Source: Vallitaleaceae bacterium 9-2
GTDB taxonomy: Bacteria; Bacillota; Clostridia; Lachnospirales; Vallitaleaceae
Assembly (NCBI GenBank): GCA_038396585.1
Contig: CP121691.1
Coordinates: 310,001 to 374,000 of the forward strand
DNA: 64,000 bases
Reading direction: 5' to 3'
The translations under genes and the position numbers were made by a program. The notes beneath the pieces are model-generated. The model did not search any database, was not told where the DNA came from, and saw only the letters and a program-made list of their open reading frames with translations. Of the stretch, positions 55,780 to 64,000 are shown piece after piece. How positions within the stretch are numbered: the stretch's first letter is position 1; each line of letters starts with the position of its first letter.

Positions 55780-56067
55780 ATGAAATTTCAAGGTTTAGTA
55801 ATTGGAGCAGTGGCTTTTCTAATTATTGGGATTTTTCATCCCATTGTTATTAAAACGGAATATTATATGGGTAAAAAAGCATGGCCACTTTTTTTAATTG
55901 TAGGTTTGGCATTAATTGTTGCTTCCTTGTTTGTGGATAGTATAGTGATAGCTTCTATTTTAGGTATTACTGGTTTTTCTTCTCTTTGGAGTATCCATGA
56001 ACTTATCGAACAAGAGGAACGTGTTCGCAAGGGCTGGTTCCCGAGCAATCCAAATAATAAAAGATAA
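55780..56067 (+). CDS. DUF4491 family membrane protein
   Basis: The 95-residue protein has three membrane helices (about 4-22, 36-50, 53-72) and the signature HPIVIKTEYYMGKKAWPLF with SIHELIEQEERVRKGWFPSNP, matching DUF4491. Function unknown. It follows the hydrolase by 16 bases with GGAGGCG, probably the third gene of the ybaK operon. Confidence 0.85.
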   Translation: MKFQGLVIGAVAFLIIGIFHPIVIKTEYYMGKKAWPLFLIVGLALIVASLFVDSIVIASILGITGFSSLWSIHELIEQEERVRKGWFPSNPNNKR

Positions 56068-56191
56068 GTGCGCTAAAATAAAAGATTTATTATTTTGTTT
56101 GAAGAATAACAGGACTATGTTATAATGTGAGTTGTAATTAAAATAGAATGATGTAAAAAGACATCTAGAAAAGACAAGGGAGACTATTTTT

Positions 56192-57769
56192 ATGAAGTTT
56201 AGAAGAATGAAAAGAATGATTAGCATTTTATTAGTTACTATTTTAACAATGAGTGTTTTTGCAGGATGTGCCAGAGAAGAATTATCTTTTTATAATTTGT
56301 ACAAAGACCTGAATGAATTAGTGCTTTCAAAGCCGGTACGTAGTGAAGGAAAAGTTTCTTTTTCTTTGGATACACTTCCACAAGAAATGCTTGAAAGTGG
56401 TATGGACGATTCAGAAATAGAAGTTATTAATGCTGTTATAGCGTTTACTAATGATAATAGTTTTGTATATACTATGGACTCCGATGTTAAAAACAACAAA
56501 ACGGTAGCCCAATTTGACTTGAGTTCAAATAACGCTGACGAATCTATTCCTTTAATGACAGTGATAAGAAATGTGGATACAACATATGTAAAGTTAGATG
56601 ATTATATTCAGGCGATAAAGGATGTATTTTCAAGTTTTGTAACAGAAGAAGAAATGATACAATTGAATGATGAGTTTGATTCGGTGTTTGGCGGTATAGA
56701 ATATATCAGTATATCCGATGAGGAATTGATTACATTTTATGCTAATTTACTTGGTTCTACTTCAGGAAGTTCAGTAGAAGGTGAGTTAATAGCTGAACAG
56801 TTCAAAGGGCAGTTAGATGCTGGTGCAAGACAAAAACAATCAGAAGCATATTCACGTTTTGTTGATCAGATGCTTGAAGAAGTATATAGCGACTATTCCA
56901 TGGATATCGTTGAAAAAGAAGATGATAAATATTCCATAACGTTTGATGCGGATAATCTTGGAGATACAGTTATTGGATTTTTGGATTACAGTTTAGAAAA
57001 TAGCGAAGACTTAGTCGATGCTATATCAGAATATATACTTGAATTAAGCGATGAAGAATATAGTCTCTTAGTCGGTGTGTATGCAATGGATATGATGAAC
57101 AAAGAACTTTTGGTTGATGAGCTCAAAGATGCTTCAGAAGACTTTATTGATAATAAAGACCAATACAAAGATGACTTAGAAGAAGCCTTAGTTTTATATA
57201 ATAGTATGATGAAAGCATATATTGAAGGGTCTATGTTGACATTTACAATAGGCGAGGAAGATGATGTTTTCACACGTGACACAATGCTTAAAGTGCAAGT
57301 GAATGATATCGTCGATGAAAGTGTGACCTTTGATGCAACGATGACAATCAATGAATCATTTGAAGAGATCGATTCATTTGATGTAGAAGTACCGACAGAT
57401 AATGTAGTTACATTTACTGAGTATTTGGATCGAATGCCAAAGTCAATGCAAATCTATGTTGATTATGATATGTATGTAATGATGAATATTAGCCAAGGTC
57501 AACTTAGTGACACCGGATTAATAGATACAATTATTAAAGACGGGTCCTCATATTTACCGACACGAATGATTGCAGAAAAATTTGGTGAAACCATTGAATG
57601 GGATAATGAAGTGAAAAAACCTTATCTTCTTAGAGATGGAGAAAAGCTTTATATTAATGAATTCATAATTGAAGACGGTGTGTCTTATGTGAAGGTTAGA
57701 GAATTTGAAAACTTTGGTTATACCATTGGTTGGGATGGCGATGCAAGGTTAATAACGATTGAAAAATAA
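56192..57769 (+). CDS. Lipoprotein with C-terminal copper-amine-oxidase N-like domain
   Basis: The 525-residue lipoprotein has a signal with lipobox VFAGC (Cys26), a long acidic region of unknown fold, and a C-terminal Cu_amine_oxidN1-like domain (about 435-525; SSYLPTRMIAEKFGETIEWD, YVKVREFENFGYTIGWD). This domain is a common extracellular stalk in clostridia and does not imply oxidase activity. GGGAG precedes the ATG. Confidence 0.85.
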   Translation: MKFRRMKRMISILLVTILTMSVFAGCAREELSFYNLYKDLNELVLSKPVRSEGKVSFSLDTLPQEMLESGMDDSEIEVINAVIAFTNDNSFVYTMDSDVKNNKTVAQFDLSSNNADESIPLMTVIRNVDTTYVKLDDYIQAIKDVFSSFVTEEEMIQLNDEFDSVFGGIEYISISDEELITFYANLLGSTSGSSVEGELIAEQFKGQLDAGARQKQSEAYSRFVDQMLEEVYSDYSMDIVEKEDDKYSITFDADNLGDTVIGFLDYSLENSEDLVDAISEYILELSDEEYSLLVGVYAMDMMNKELLVDELKDASEDFIDNKDQYKDDLEEALVLYNSMMKAYIEGSMLTFTIGEEDDVFTRDTMLKVQVNDIVDESVTFDATMTINESFEEIDSFDVEVPTDNVVTFTEYLDRMPKSMQIYVDYDMYVMMNISQGQLSDTGLIDTIIKDGSSYLPTRMIAEKFGETIEWDNEVKKPYLLRDGEKLYINEFIIEDGVSYVKVREFENFGYTIGWDGDARLITIEK

Positions 57770-57785
57770 ATAGTATAAAGATAGA

Positions 57786-57830
57786 AGCACCGCTACTTAG
57801 TTATGATCTGATGAGTAGTGGTGCTTTTTT
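57786..57830 (+). terminator. Terminator after the lipoprotein gene
   Basis: Arms AGCACCGCTACT (57786-57797) and AGTAGTGGTGCT (57814-57825), with one wobble pair, followed by T6. Confidence 0.85.
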
Positions 57831-57995
57831 AATCTAGTGGGAAAGTCCTGCTAATAGCAAAATTCGTTTTTTAGTTTTCGGTTTCATTTTGTAATCGGAA
57901 AACTGCCGGAAACACCTGGAACAAATCCGTTCAAGAATACGTCAAATGTATATAACAGTGATAGATAAAAGAGTGTAAACAAAGGAGGAAAGTAT

Positions 57996-58913
57996 ATGTT
58001 AACAAAAAAAATAAGTCTTCCACTTGCTTTGATGATATTATTAACAGGGATTCAGGTACCTATAAACGGACAAGAATTTTTTAGCGATATTCAGGATCAC
58101 GTCTATCAAGAGGCAATCCAACAGTTATATATGGAAGGGTATGTGGAAGGTGTAGGCAATGGTATGTACAGGCCGGATGATTTCTTAACCAATGCACAGG
58201 CGATTCAACTGGCAGTGAATGTTTTTGACCTTAACTTAGACCGCTTCCGTTTTATAAAAGAGCCGTTGGCAAGCGATTATTTTTTAGAAGCGGATAATGA
58301 TGCCTGGTATGCCAAAGCTTTTGTCATTATCGGAGCCAATGGTGTGGCGGTTGATAGGGCACTCAAGCCAAATGAACCGATACGTCCCATGGAGTTTGAA
58401 CGATTATTTAGGCTAGAAGGTGGACCTCAAGTAGACGAGCTGATAGAGCCTGATAGTCCTTTAAAGCGTGGGGAAGCGGCGATGATTTTAGTCCAATCCT
58501 TAGATTACTTAAAAGCGGAAGGGCATATTGTGGAAAAAGAAAAAGCCTTTGATGCGTCCTTAGATGCGAAGGTGGGAAGTGATAGCGTCGAATTTATATT
58601 TGATATCCATAATCAAACTGAATCCGATCAGGTCATTACATTTAGTTCAAGTCAAACGTTTGACTTCAATGTCTATAATAGTGATGGCGACCAGGTTTAT
58701 AATTGGGCAAGTGTTCGAAGCTTCTTGACGGTAATCACGGATGTGGATATTGAAAAAGAAGGGTATGTTCGCTATGAAACCCCTTGGGACTATACAGATG
58801 CTTCAGGACAAAAACTTCCTGCAGGCGCCTATAAAGTAGTCTTTACCAGTCAGTTTAAGTTTGGGGAAGAACCGATAGAACTATCGAGTGAAGTTCTTAT
58901 CGATATTCCATAG
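57996..58913 (+). CDS. SLH and BsuPI-domain exported protein
   Basis: The 305-residue protein has a signal peptide (SLPLALMILLTGIQVPING), about two SLH-like repeats (AIQQLYMEGYVEGVGNGMYRP; EPIRPMEFERLF) and a C-terminal BsuPI-like domain (about 195-305; VEFIFDIHNQTESDQVITFS, FDFNVYNSDGDQVYNW), related to the intracellular proteinase inhibitor of Bacillus. It is likely a surface protein. AGGAGG precedes the ATG. Confidence 0.82.
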   Translation: MLTKKISLPLALMILLTGIQVPINGQEFFSDIQDHVYQEAIQQLYMEGYVEGVGNGMYRPDDFLTNAQAIQLAVNVFDLNLDRFRFIKEPLASDYFLEADNDAWYAKAFVIIGANGVAVDRALKPNEPIRPMEFERLFRLEGGPQVDELIEPDSPLKRGEAAMILVQSLDYLKAEGHIVEKEKAFDASLDAKVGSDSVEFIFDIHNQTESDQVITFSSSQTFDFNVYNSDGDQVYNWASVRSFLTVITDVDIEKEGYVRYETPWDYTDASGQKLPAGAYKVVFTSQFKFGEEPIELSSEVLIDIP

Positions 58914-58948
58914 ATTGAAGTTAATAAAAGAAAATGCCTATAAATAAA

Positions 58949-58998
58949 AAAAACCGGGGATGCAGTAAGGACCATATACTGCATCTTCGGTTTTTTTT
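58949..58998 (+). terminator. Terminator between convergent SLH/BsuPI and aldo/keto reductase genes
   Basis: Stem AAAACCGGGGATGCAGTA with TACTGCATCTTCGGTTTT (one mismatch region) followed by T8. Confidence 0.85.
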
Positions 58999-59049
58999 CT
59001 CTAGAAAACACTCCTGGCGTGAAGATAATCTCTCCAAGGATAATGGGGA

Positions 59050-59916
59050 TTAGCCTTTTTGTTTTAGCGTTTCTTTATTAGGAAATAATGGGACAGTTTG
59101 GTTGGCAAGAGTTGTTAAAGCTTCAAATTCTTCATCGCTTAAGCTTAGTCCCTTGCGTTCAATTTCAACAGCCCATTTAAAAGCTTCAAAATTTCCGGGA
59201 GGGATAATAATGTCTACACCCTGGGAGACAGAATAGCTGACGGCTTTACGCGCAAGCTCAAAATCCTCGATAGGGTGATACCAAGCTTTGGGGTGATTAA
59301 CATCATCGGAGGCTTTATGCTCACATAGGGCCATGGATTTGATACCGATTACGGTCATGTTTTTTTCTTTGGCCTTTCGAAGGACATGCATGCCATAGCC
59401 GTTTTTAATCATGGACACAAAATTAAAGGGAAACATAATTGAATCAAAATCATAACGGTCCATCAAGGCAAGTGCGGCTTCGGTAGAATGTGCGCTAAAC
59501 CCGATACGTTTGATGACACCTTCTTTTTTAGCCTTTTCAAATACCTTAAAGGCACCAGTGGGGCCAAAGATCGTATCGACATCTTCTAAGTTATAAACGG
59601 CATGCAATTGATATAAATCAAGATAATCGGTTCGTAGATTTTTTAGCGACTGTTCAAGGAGGCGTTGAGCTCCTACTTGGGTTCGGTCTTCTGTTTTGCA
59701 CGCCAAAAAAACGTCTTTTCGATAGGGTTCAAGTGCGGGGCCGAGCCGGCTTTCTGCATTGCCGTAAGTCGGGGCTACATCAAAATAATTAACGCCCATG
59801 TCTACTGCTTCGCGAACAAAGTGATTGGCCTCTTCTTGTGTTTCGTCCATAACGATGATACCGCCAAAGGCAATGCGTGATAATTCGATTCCATCAAAAC
59901 CATTAATTTTTTGCAT
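59050..59916 (-). CDS. Aldo/keto reductase
   Basis: The 288-residue NAD(P)H-dependent TIM-barrel oxidoreductase keeps the catalytic tetrad Asp and Tyr (FDVAPTYGNAE), Lys (FLACKTED) and His (LYQLHAV). Substrate not predictable. AAGGAGG precedes the ATG. Single gene, convergent with the SLH/BsuPI gene. Confidence 0.92.
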   Translation of the reverse strand: MQKINGFDGIELSRIAFGGIIVMDETQEEANHFVREAVDMGVNYFDVAPTYGNAESRLGPALEPYRKDVFLACKTEDRTQVGAQRLLEQSLKNLRTDYLDLYQLHAVYNLEDVDTIFGPTGAFKVFEKAKKEGVIKRIGFSAHSTEAALALMDRYDFDSIMFPFNFVSMIKNGYGMHVLRKAKEKNMTVIGIKSMALCEHKASDDVNHPKAWYHPIEDFELARKAVSYSVSQGVDIIIPPGNFEAFKWAVEIERKGLSLSDEEFEALTTLANQTVPLFPNKETLKQKG

Positions 59917-60076
59917 AGACTTTCCTCCTTAAAAATATGTGTATACGTTGATTATAACAGAAGCAACTTCATCACTCAATTCACCGAAAAATTTGCTATA
60001 ATGAATATATGAAAAACTACTTGTTAAGAGAAGGAGAGCAATAGTAAAGGAATAGAGTGAGAAAGGTGGGGGTTAA

Positions 60077-60682
60077 GTGGAAAATAAAGGCTTAGATAAA
60101 TTGGTGAAAGCGATTCAACAATATAGCGAACTCGATGCGAAGTTGCTACGAAAAATGGTGGACCATATTCCGGTTGAGACGTTTGCAAGGGGAACGATGC
60201 TCATAGAACAAGGCCAAATACCAAAAAGATGCTATTTTGTTCTTGACGGATGTGCTAGAAAATTTTCGATTGATGAAGAGGGAAAAGAGGTCACCTCAGA
60301 ATTTTTCACAGAAAATCAAAGTATTGCCTTATTTCCAAATGATGAACATAGTCGGTCGGACTACTTTGTAGAATGTCTTGAAGAATCGGTGATGATTGTT
60401 GGGGAACTGAGTCAACAAGAAAGCGCGATGGCAAAATATCCTGAATTTGAGTCCATTGTGTTAAAAATGATGGAAGCCGGTATGGGGAACCTCCAGGATA
60501 CCTTTGCAGCCTTTATACGTATGACACCAGAAGAAAGGGTCAAAGATATGATGCAAAAAAGGCCGGACTTATTGACGCGAGTCCCCCAGCATCAGCTGGC
60601 AAGTTATCTAGGGATGACGCCGGAATCTTTAAGTAGGATTAAAGGACGTCTGGGGCTTAGGCATCTAAAGGCTGTAGATTGA
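60077..60682 (+). CDS. Crp/Fnr-family regulator
   Basis: The 201-residue protein has an N-terminal cyclic-nucleotide-binding fold (residues 20-125; EQGQIPKRCYFVLDGCARKF) and a C-terminal helix-turn-helix (HQLASYLGMTPESLSRIKGR). The Fnr iron-sulfur cysteine set is absent. GTG start after AAAGGTGGGGG. The last 26 bases overlap the convergent DUF4386 gene. Confidence 0.9.
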   Translation: MENKGLDKLVKAIQQYSELDAKLLRKMVDHIPVETFARGTMLIEQGQIPKRCYFVLDGCARKFSIDEEGKEVTSEFFTENQSIALFPNDEHSRSDYFVECLEESVMIVGELSQQESAMAKYPEFESIVLKMMEAGMGNLQDTFAAFIRMTPEERVKDMMQKRPDLLTRVPQHQLASYLGMTPESLSRIKGRLGLRHLKAVD

Positions 60683-61310
60683 TTATTTTACCGCCGCGAA
60701 CGAGAAGCCAAACACCAAAGGAAAGTTCGCCGATGGTCATGGGTATAGCCAGTACCATTTCCAATGAAGCCGCAAGGGCTTCTGCCTGGGGGATGAAGTT
60801 CTCAAGTCCGTGAATTAAACTATATCCGCTACCGGCAAGGATAAGAAGGAGTCCAAAGACCTTGGGAATATTGGGGGCGTATAAGCTGCCAAGACCTGTT
60901 ATGATCAGATGAAAACCGAGGATAAAAAGGCCCATAGACCAAAACACTAAAAAACGATCCATGGCATAAGTGAATAGAAAAATAATCGCGACAGCTAAGA
61001 ACAAGGAGTAAATTAACCGTAGTAATCCGGAAGCAATGGCATAGTGCGGGTGGATGGGTTTTAAGAAACGGTAAAACCCGTAGGAAACGATAAGGTCAGA
61101 GATTAAGATAAGGCACCAGGCAGCTACACCGGAAAAAAATAGTGGTCTAAGGGCGAGAATGTTGTTGACCGTTTGGGAGAGATTGTTGGGAACATAAAAG
61201 TGGTTAAAAACAAATCCATAGGCATAGCCTGCAGCTAATGCCATGATGATTAGGGAGAGACCGGATAGCTTGCTCCAAAAACGTATAGGGTTTGTTGAAT
61301 GATTTTTCAT
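60657..61310 (-). CDS. DUF4386 family membrane protein
   Basis: The 217-residue protein has about six membrane helices and the DUF4386 pattern (SGLSLIIMALAAGYAYG; GLLRLIYSLFLA). Function unknown. ATG 61310 follows AAAGGAG and replaces the longer frame from 61373. A 28-base palindrome overlaps its upstream region. Its 3' end overlaps the Crp-like gene by 26 bases. Confidence 0.82.
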   Translation of the reverse strand: MKNHSTNPIRFWSKLSGLSLIIMALAAGYAYGFVFNHFYVPNNLSQTVNNILALRPLFFSGVAAWCLILISDLIVSYGFYRFLKPIHPHYAIASGLLRLIYSLFLAVAIIFLFTYAMDRFLVFWSMGLFILGFHLIITGLGSLYAPNIPKVFGLLLILAGSGYSLIHGLENFIPQAEALAASLEMVLAIPMTIGELSFGVWLLVRGGKIINLQPLDA

Positions 61311-61365
61311 ATGTGTTGCTCCTTTCATAATTAAGTATAGACACATTATGACAGAAATGATGATA

Positions 61366-61393
61366 CGAGGCATTGATTTAAGTCAATGCCTCG
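61366..61393. promoter_or_regulatory. Palindromic site upstream of the DUF4386 gene
   Basis: Arms CGAGGCATTGA (61366-61376) and TCAATGCCTCG (61383-61393), extended by ATGAT(A)/(G)CATCAT. On the minus strand it overlaps a weak -35 (TTGACT, 61386-61381) for the DUF4386 gene. It may be an operator, possibly for the neighbouring Crp-like protein, or a terminator. Confidence 0.5.
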
Positions 61394-61457
61394 CATCATT
61401 TAAAGCGCATACAAACAACAGGGAACTAGCTTTCCTTGATAGTGGGCGAATGGACGA

Positions 61458-61486
61458 TTGACAACAGTATGCCAACAATCTATACT
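61458..61486 (+). promoter_or_regulatory. Predicted promoter of the MBL hydrolase gene
   Basis: TTGACA (61458-61463) and TATACT (61481-61486) at exactly 17-base spacing, 65 bases before the start. Confidence 0.7.
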
Positions 61487-61551
61487 GAAAAAAGAAATAA
61501 TGATATAAAATCTCAAATAAAGAAAAATTTATAATAAAGAGGATTTAATTA

Positions 61552-62244
61552 ATGAATAGAATAATTGTTTTAGATATAAAATTTAAATTTGGTGATGTTG
61601 AAGACACAATTCATCCAACGGTATTAATAGATGAGCAGAATATGGTTTTAATTGATTGTGGATATACAGGGTTTCTTCCTGCTATAGAGAAGGCGATGAA
61701 AGAGCACAATCTTTATTGCGAGGATTTGACTCATGTGCTAATTACACACCAAGATCATGATCACATGGGCGCATTATATAAACTAAAACAGAAGTATCCA
61801 AACATACAGGTAGTTGCAAGTAAAAAAGAATCAAGGTATATTTCAGGTAAACAAAAATCTCTGCGGTTGGAACAAGCAGAGGCCATGCAGGCCCAATTGC
61901 CTCAAGAACAAAAAGCTTTTGGAGCGGAGTTTTGTAATATATTAAAAAATGTACAACCGGTTGAGGTGGATTTGGAAGTAGTTGATGGAGAGCTTTTTGA
62001 TTGGTGTGGGGGATGTACGATAATAGGAACACCAGGCCACACGCCAGGTCACGTCTCAATCTTTGTAAATCAGAAAAAAGTTATGATTACAGGGGACGCT
62101 GCAGCTTTAGAAAATGGGACGTTGGTAATCGCAAATCCTCAATATACATTAGATATAGATGAGGCTGAGGCATCGCTACGTAAAATCCTGACATATGAAG
62201 CAAAAGAAATTATCTGCTATCATGGAGGGGTCTTAATACCTTAG
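61552..62244 (+). CDS. Metallo-beta-lactamase fold hydrolase
   Basis: The 230-residue protein has the zinc-site motifs THQDHDHMG, GHTPGHVS, TGDA and final His in CYHGG of MBL-fold hydrolases. Likely a thioesterase or general hydrolase; substrate unknown. No signal peptide. Confidence 0.9.
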   Translation: MNRIIVLDIKFKFGDVEDTIHPTVLIDEQNMVLIDCGYTGFLPAIEKAMKEHNLYCEDLTHVLITHQDHDHMGALYKLKQKYPNIQVVASKKESRYISGKQKSLRLEQAEAMQAQLPQEQKAFGAEFCNILKNVQPVEVDLEVVDGELFDWCGGCTIIGTPGHTPGHVSIFVNQKKVMITGDAAALENGTLVIANPQYTLDIDEAEASLRKILTYEAKEIICYHGGVLIP

Positions 62245-62417
62245 ACAATTCATTTTTTTAGGCTAAGTGGTGGGGCAGAAGATGCTTCACATCTTAGTCT
62301 TTTTATGTATCATAAAATGGAGTGAAAATAATGTTCGCTTGCTATTTAATGTGGTAGCTGATAGAATGAAAGTAATGTTAACCTTACTTTTGGAATAAAA
62401 AGGAGAAAAATGGACTC

Positions 62418-62666
62418 GTGAAAAACCGTATTAAAGAACTAAGAGAACAAAAAGGGATAACTCAAGAGCAACTTGGGCAGATAATCGGCACCTCAAGACA
62501 GGCAATCAATGCCATTGAGACAGAAAAGTTTGAGCCTTCGATCTGGATAGCATATGATATTGCAAAAGCGTTTGGATGTGCAATTGAGGACGTGTTTTTA
62601 TTTGAAGAAAGCATTAAAAAATCACGTGCGGCAATAAGTAGGAGGTGTTCTAATGGCAATTCGTGA
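62418..62666 (+). CDS. XRE-family transcriptional regulator
   Basis: The 82-residue protein is a single helix-turn-helix of the YgzD/YozG type (MKNRIKELREQKGITQEQLG, SRQAINAIETEKFEPS). GTG start after AAAAAGGAG. Its last 14 bases overlap the deformylase gene, so the two are cotranscribed. An AAAGTAA/TTACTTT repeat just upstream (62368-62391) is a possible operator. Confidence 0.88.
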   Translation: MKNRIKELREQKGITQEQLGQIIGTSRQAINAIETEKFEPSIWIAYDIAKAFGCAIEDVFLFEESIKKSRAAISRRCSNGNS

Positions 62667-63120
62667 GATGCGCTTTGAGGGGGATGAAGTATTAACCAAG
62701 AGGTGTAGAGAAGTTGCGATAGTAGACGACCATATCCGTAGTATCTTGGACGATATGATGGATACACTTCACATAACGCCTAATGGTGCAGCATTAGCAG
62801 CCAATCAAGTAGGCATATTGCGTAGGCTGATCGTCATCGATTTTGATGATCAGTATCTAAAACTAGTGAATCCTAAAATTATTGGAAGCAGCGGTGTCCA
62901 AGAATGCATTGAAGGTTGCCTAAGTTATCCGGGACGTTTTGGAAAAACCATTCGACCGCAATCTGTTACGATTCAAGCACTTGATGAATATGGAGAAGAG
63001 CTGATGTTAACAGGTGAAGGAGAGATGGCAAAATGTTTTTGTCATGAAATAGAGCATTTAGATGGAAAAGTCTTTTTAGATAAGGTGATTGAGTATTATT
63101 CGAAAGAAGGTAATGAGTGA
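62653..63120 (+). CDS. def: Peptide deformylase
   Basis: Removes formyl from nascent N-terminal Met using a metal ion. The 155-residue protein has motif II EGCLSYPG and motif III CHEIEHLDG; motif I reads NGAALAANQVG with Asn in place of the common Pro. AGGAGG precedes the ATG inside the XRE gene. Possibly an accessory deformylase, since it is linked to a regulator. Confidence 0.93.
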   Translation: MAIREMRFEGDEVLTKRCREVAIVDDHIRSILDDMMDTLHITPNGAALAANQVGILRRLIVIDFDDQYLKLVNPKIIGSSGVQECIEGCLSYPGRFGKTIRPQSVTIQALDEYGEELMLTGEGEMAKCFCHEIEHLDGKVFLDKVIEYYSKEGNE

Positions 63121-63142
63121 CAAGGAACTATAAGGAGATCAT

Positions 63143-63784
63143 ATGGATAAAAATATTTCTTGGTTTATCAGTAAACAGATACAAAAGGCTATCGATGCAT
63201 TGGAAAAAAATAATATGAAAGGGTTTTTTGTACAAGATGAACAGGAGCTATTAGAGCTCATAGACGAGCTTATTGAGGAGCATTCTGTTGTAGGAGTGGG
63301 TGATTCACTAACTTTAATAGAAACCGGAGTATTGGATTTTGTACGTAATGGAAACTATGTTTTCTTAGATAAATACGAAGAAGGAATTACAAGTGATGAG
63401 AAGAAGAAGCTTTATATACAGAACTTTTTGGCAGATACATTTTTGTGCAGTACCAATGCTTTAACCGAAGATGGAAAATTATACAATATTGATGGGAATG
63501 GAAGTAGAGTTGCCCCTATGATTTATGGACCCAAGCAAGTAATTATTGTAGCTGGTATCAACAAATTGGTGCGAAACATAGAAGATGCGGAAAAAAGAGT
63601 AAGAAACTATGCAGCGCCCATTGATGCAAAGAGATTGAACAAAGATACACCCTGTACGAAATTGGGACATTGTGTGGATTGCAAAAGTCCAAATCGTATC
63701 TGCAATGACTTTGTTACTATAACCGGGCAATTTGTAAAGGATAGGATAAAGGTTATTATCGTGGCAAAAGCATTAGGGTATTAA
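63143..63784 (+). CDS. LUD-domain protein (lactate utilisation-like)
   Basis: The 213-residue protein has the LUD (DUF162) signature: VGVGDSLTLIETG, STNALTEDGKLYNIDGNG and YGPKQVIIVAGINKLV, with four Cys near the end (CTKLGHCVDCKSPNRIC) that may bind metal. Related to LutC/YkgG proteins; an exact role is unclear. AAGGAG precedes the ATG. Confidence 0.85.
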   Translation: MDKNISWFISKQIQKAIDALEKNNMKGFFVQDEQELLELIDELIEEHSVVGVGDSLTLIETGVLDFVRNGNYVFLDKYEEGITSDEKKKLYIQNFLADTFLCSTNALTEDGKLYNIDGNGSRVAPMIYGPKQVIIVAGINKLVRNIEDAEKRVRNYAAPIDAKRLNKDTPCTKLGHCVDCKSPNRICNDFVTITGQFVKDRIKVIIVAKALGY

Positions 63785-63811
63785 TATTCGACAAATAGGG
63801 AGTGTGATAAC

Positions 63812-63910
63812 ATGAATGTTTTTCTCATGGATAGAAAAATGATTGATATGCTCTGTGCAAAGTCTGTAAGTATGAGGCTGGCGACAATTTGCACAGAGAA
63901 AGAGATATAG
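63812..63910 (+). CDS. Possible 32-aa leader peptide spanning an inverted repeat
   Basis: ATG 63812 follows AGGGAG and opens 32 codons (MNVFLMDRKMIDML). Within it, CTCTGTGCAAA (63851-63861) and TTTGCACAGAG (63888-63898) form a perfect 11-base stem. It could be a leader peptide with an attenuation hairpin or simply noncoding DNA before the next gene. Confidence 0.35.
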   Translation: MNVFLMDRKMIDMLCAKSVSMRLATICTEKEI

Positions 63911-63986
63911 TCGCTTTTGACAGATAATTTCATACATATACAGGCTTTGTTTCCTTAGTAAAAATTAAATTAAGGAAGTGAGCTTT

Positions 63987-64000
63987 ATGCGATATGTAAG
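63987..64000 (+). CDS. Start of a truncated gene at the window end
   Basis: ATG 63987 follows AAGGAAGTGAG at proper spacing and opens MRYV before the window ends. The strong ribosome binding site suggests a gene; nothing can be said about its product. Confidence 0.4.

Noticed and set aside
1-64000. CRISPR arrays and tRNA or rRNA genes
   Set aside because: No regularly spaced direct repeats, no cloverleaf with conserved TTCGA arms and no 16S/23S motifs were noticed by eye; the R repeats are thousands of bases apart.

Overview
The window looks like a chromosome segment of an anaerobic, low-GC Bacillota, most likely a clostridium of the Lachnospirales type. This is inferred from the gene content (FloA, YerC-type TrpR, DegV, a clostridial-type DUF1836 protein, SLH-domain exoproteins, Crp/Fnr without Fnr cysteines) and from strong Shine-Dalgarno sites and TTGACA/TATAAT promoters. 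No rRNA, tRNA or CRISPR array was seen, and a species cannot be named from the sequence alone.

1-26.8 kb is ordinary chromosome. It holds the end of floA, a LytTR response regulator, lysine biosynthesis (dapA-dapB behind a lysine riboswitch), a diguanylate cyclase, an LRAT-like protein, metH divergent from a MetF-like reductase, htpG with a perfect CIRCE operator, a DUF5721-like gene, a MutS2-like ATPase behind a structured leader RNA, an M18 aminopeptidase, DegV, a PHP phosphatase, a YerC regulator, a two-component system, a frameshifted DUF1836 gene, pcrA, a small acidic membrane protein and rlmD.

26.7-46.0 kb is an accessory island anchored at the 3' end of rlmD. Four copies of a right-end signature (near 27535, 36868, 43854 and 45914) share their 5' half. 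Three of them run into different sequences that each encode an RlmD-like C-terminal tail; the fourth is truncated. The simplest reading is repeated integration at the rlmD 3' end, with each element bringing a new tail and pushing older elements downstream. The modules hold: (A) one unknown helical protein and no integrase; (B) a large serine recombinase, then a five-gene operon of DUF1413, an Abi_C/HEPN protein, an AbiJ-like protein and Gabija GajA-GajB, then a HEPN protein; (C) a Nudix hydrolase with a 2TM PLD-like protein, ISLre2 debris, a TetR/hydrolase pair and an IS21 istA; (D) one P-loop ATPase. From 46 to 49.3 kb there is decayed DNA with an IS3-like element inside an AraC-family gene.

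49.3-64 kb returns to chromosome-like content: a choloylglycine-hydrolase family amidase, an HlyD/ABC exporter, SLH and Cu-amine-oxidase-N surface proteins, YbaK, hydrolases, an aldo/keto reductase, a Crp-like regulator, DUF4386, an MBL hydrolase, an XRE regulator overlapping a peptide deformylase, and an LUD protein.

The most interesting parts are the rlmD-anchored array of defence modules with a shared end sequence, the HEPN-plus-Gabija operon, the Nudix/2TM-PLD pair, the orphan ATPase module, and the structured leader in front of the MutS2-like gene.
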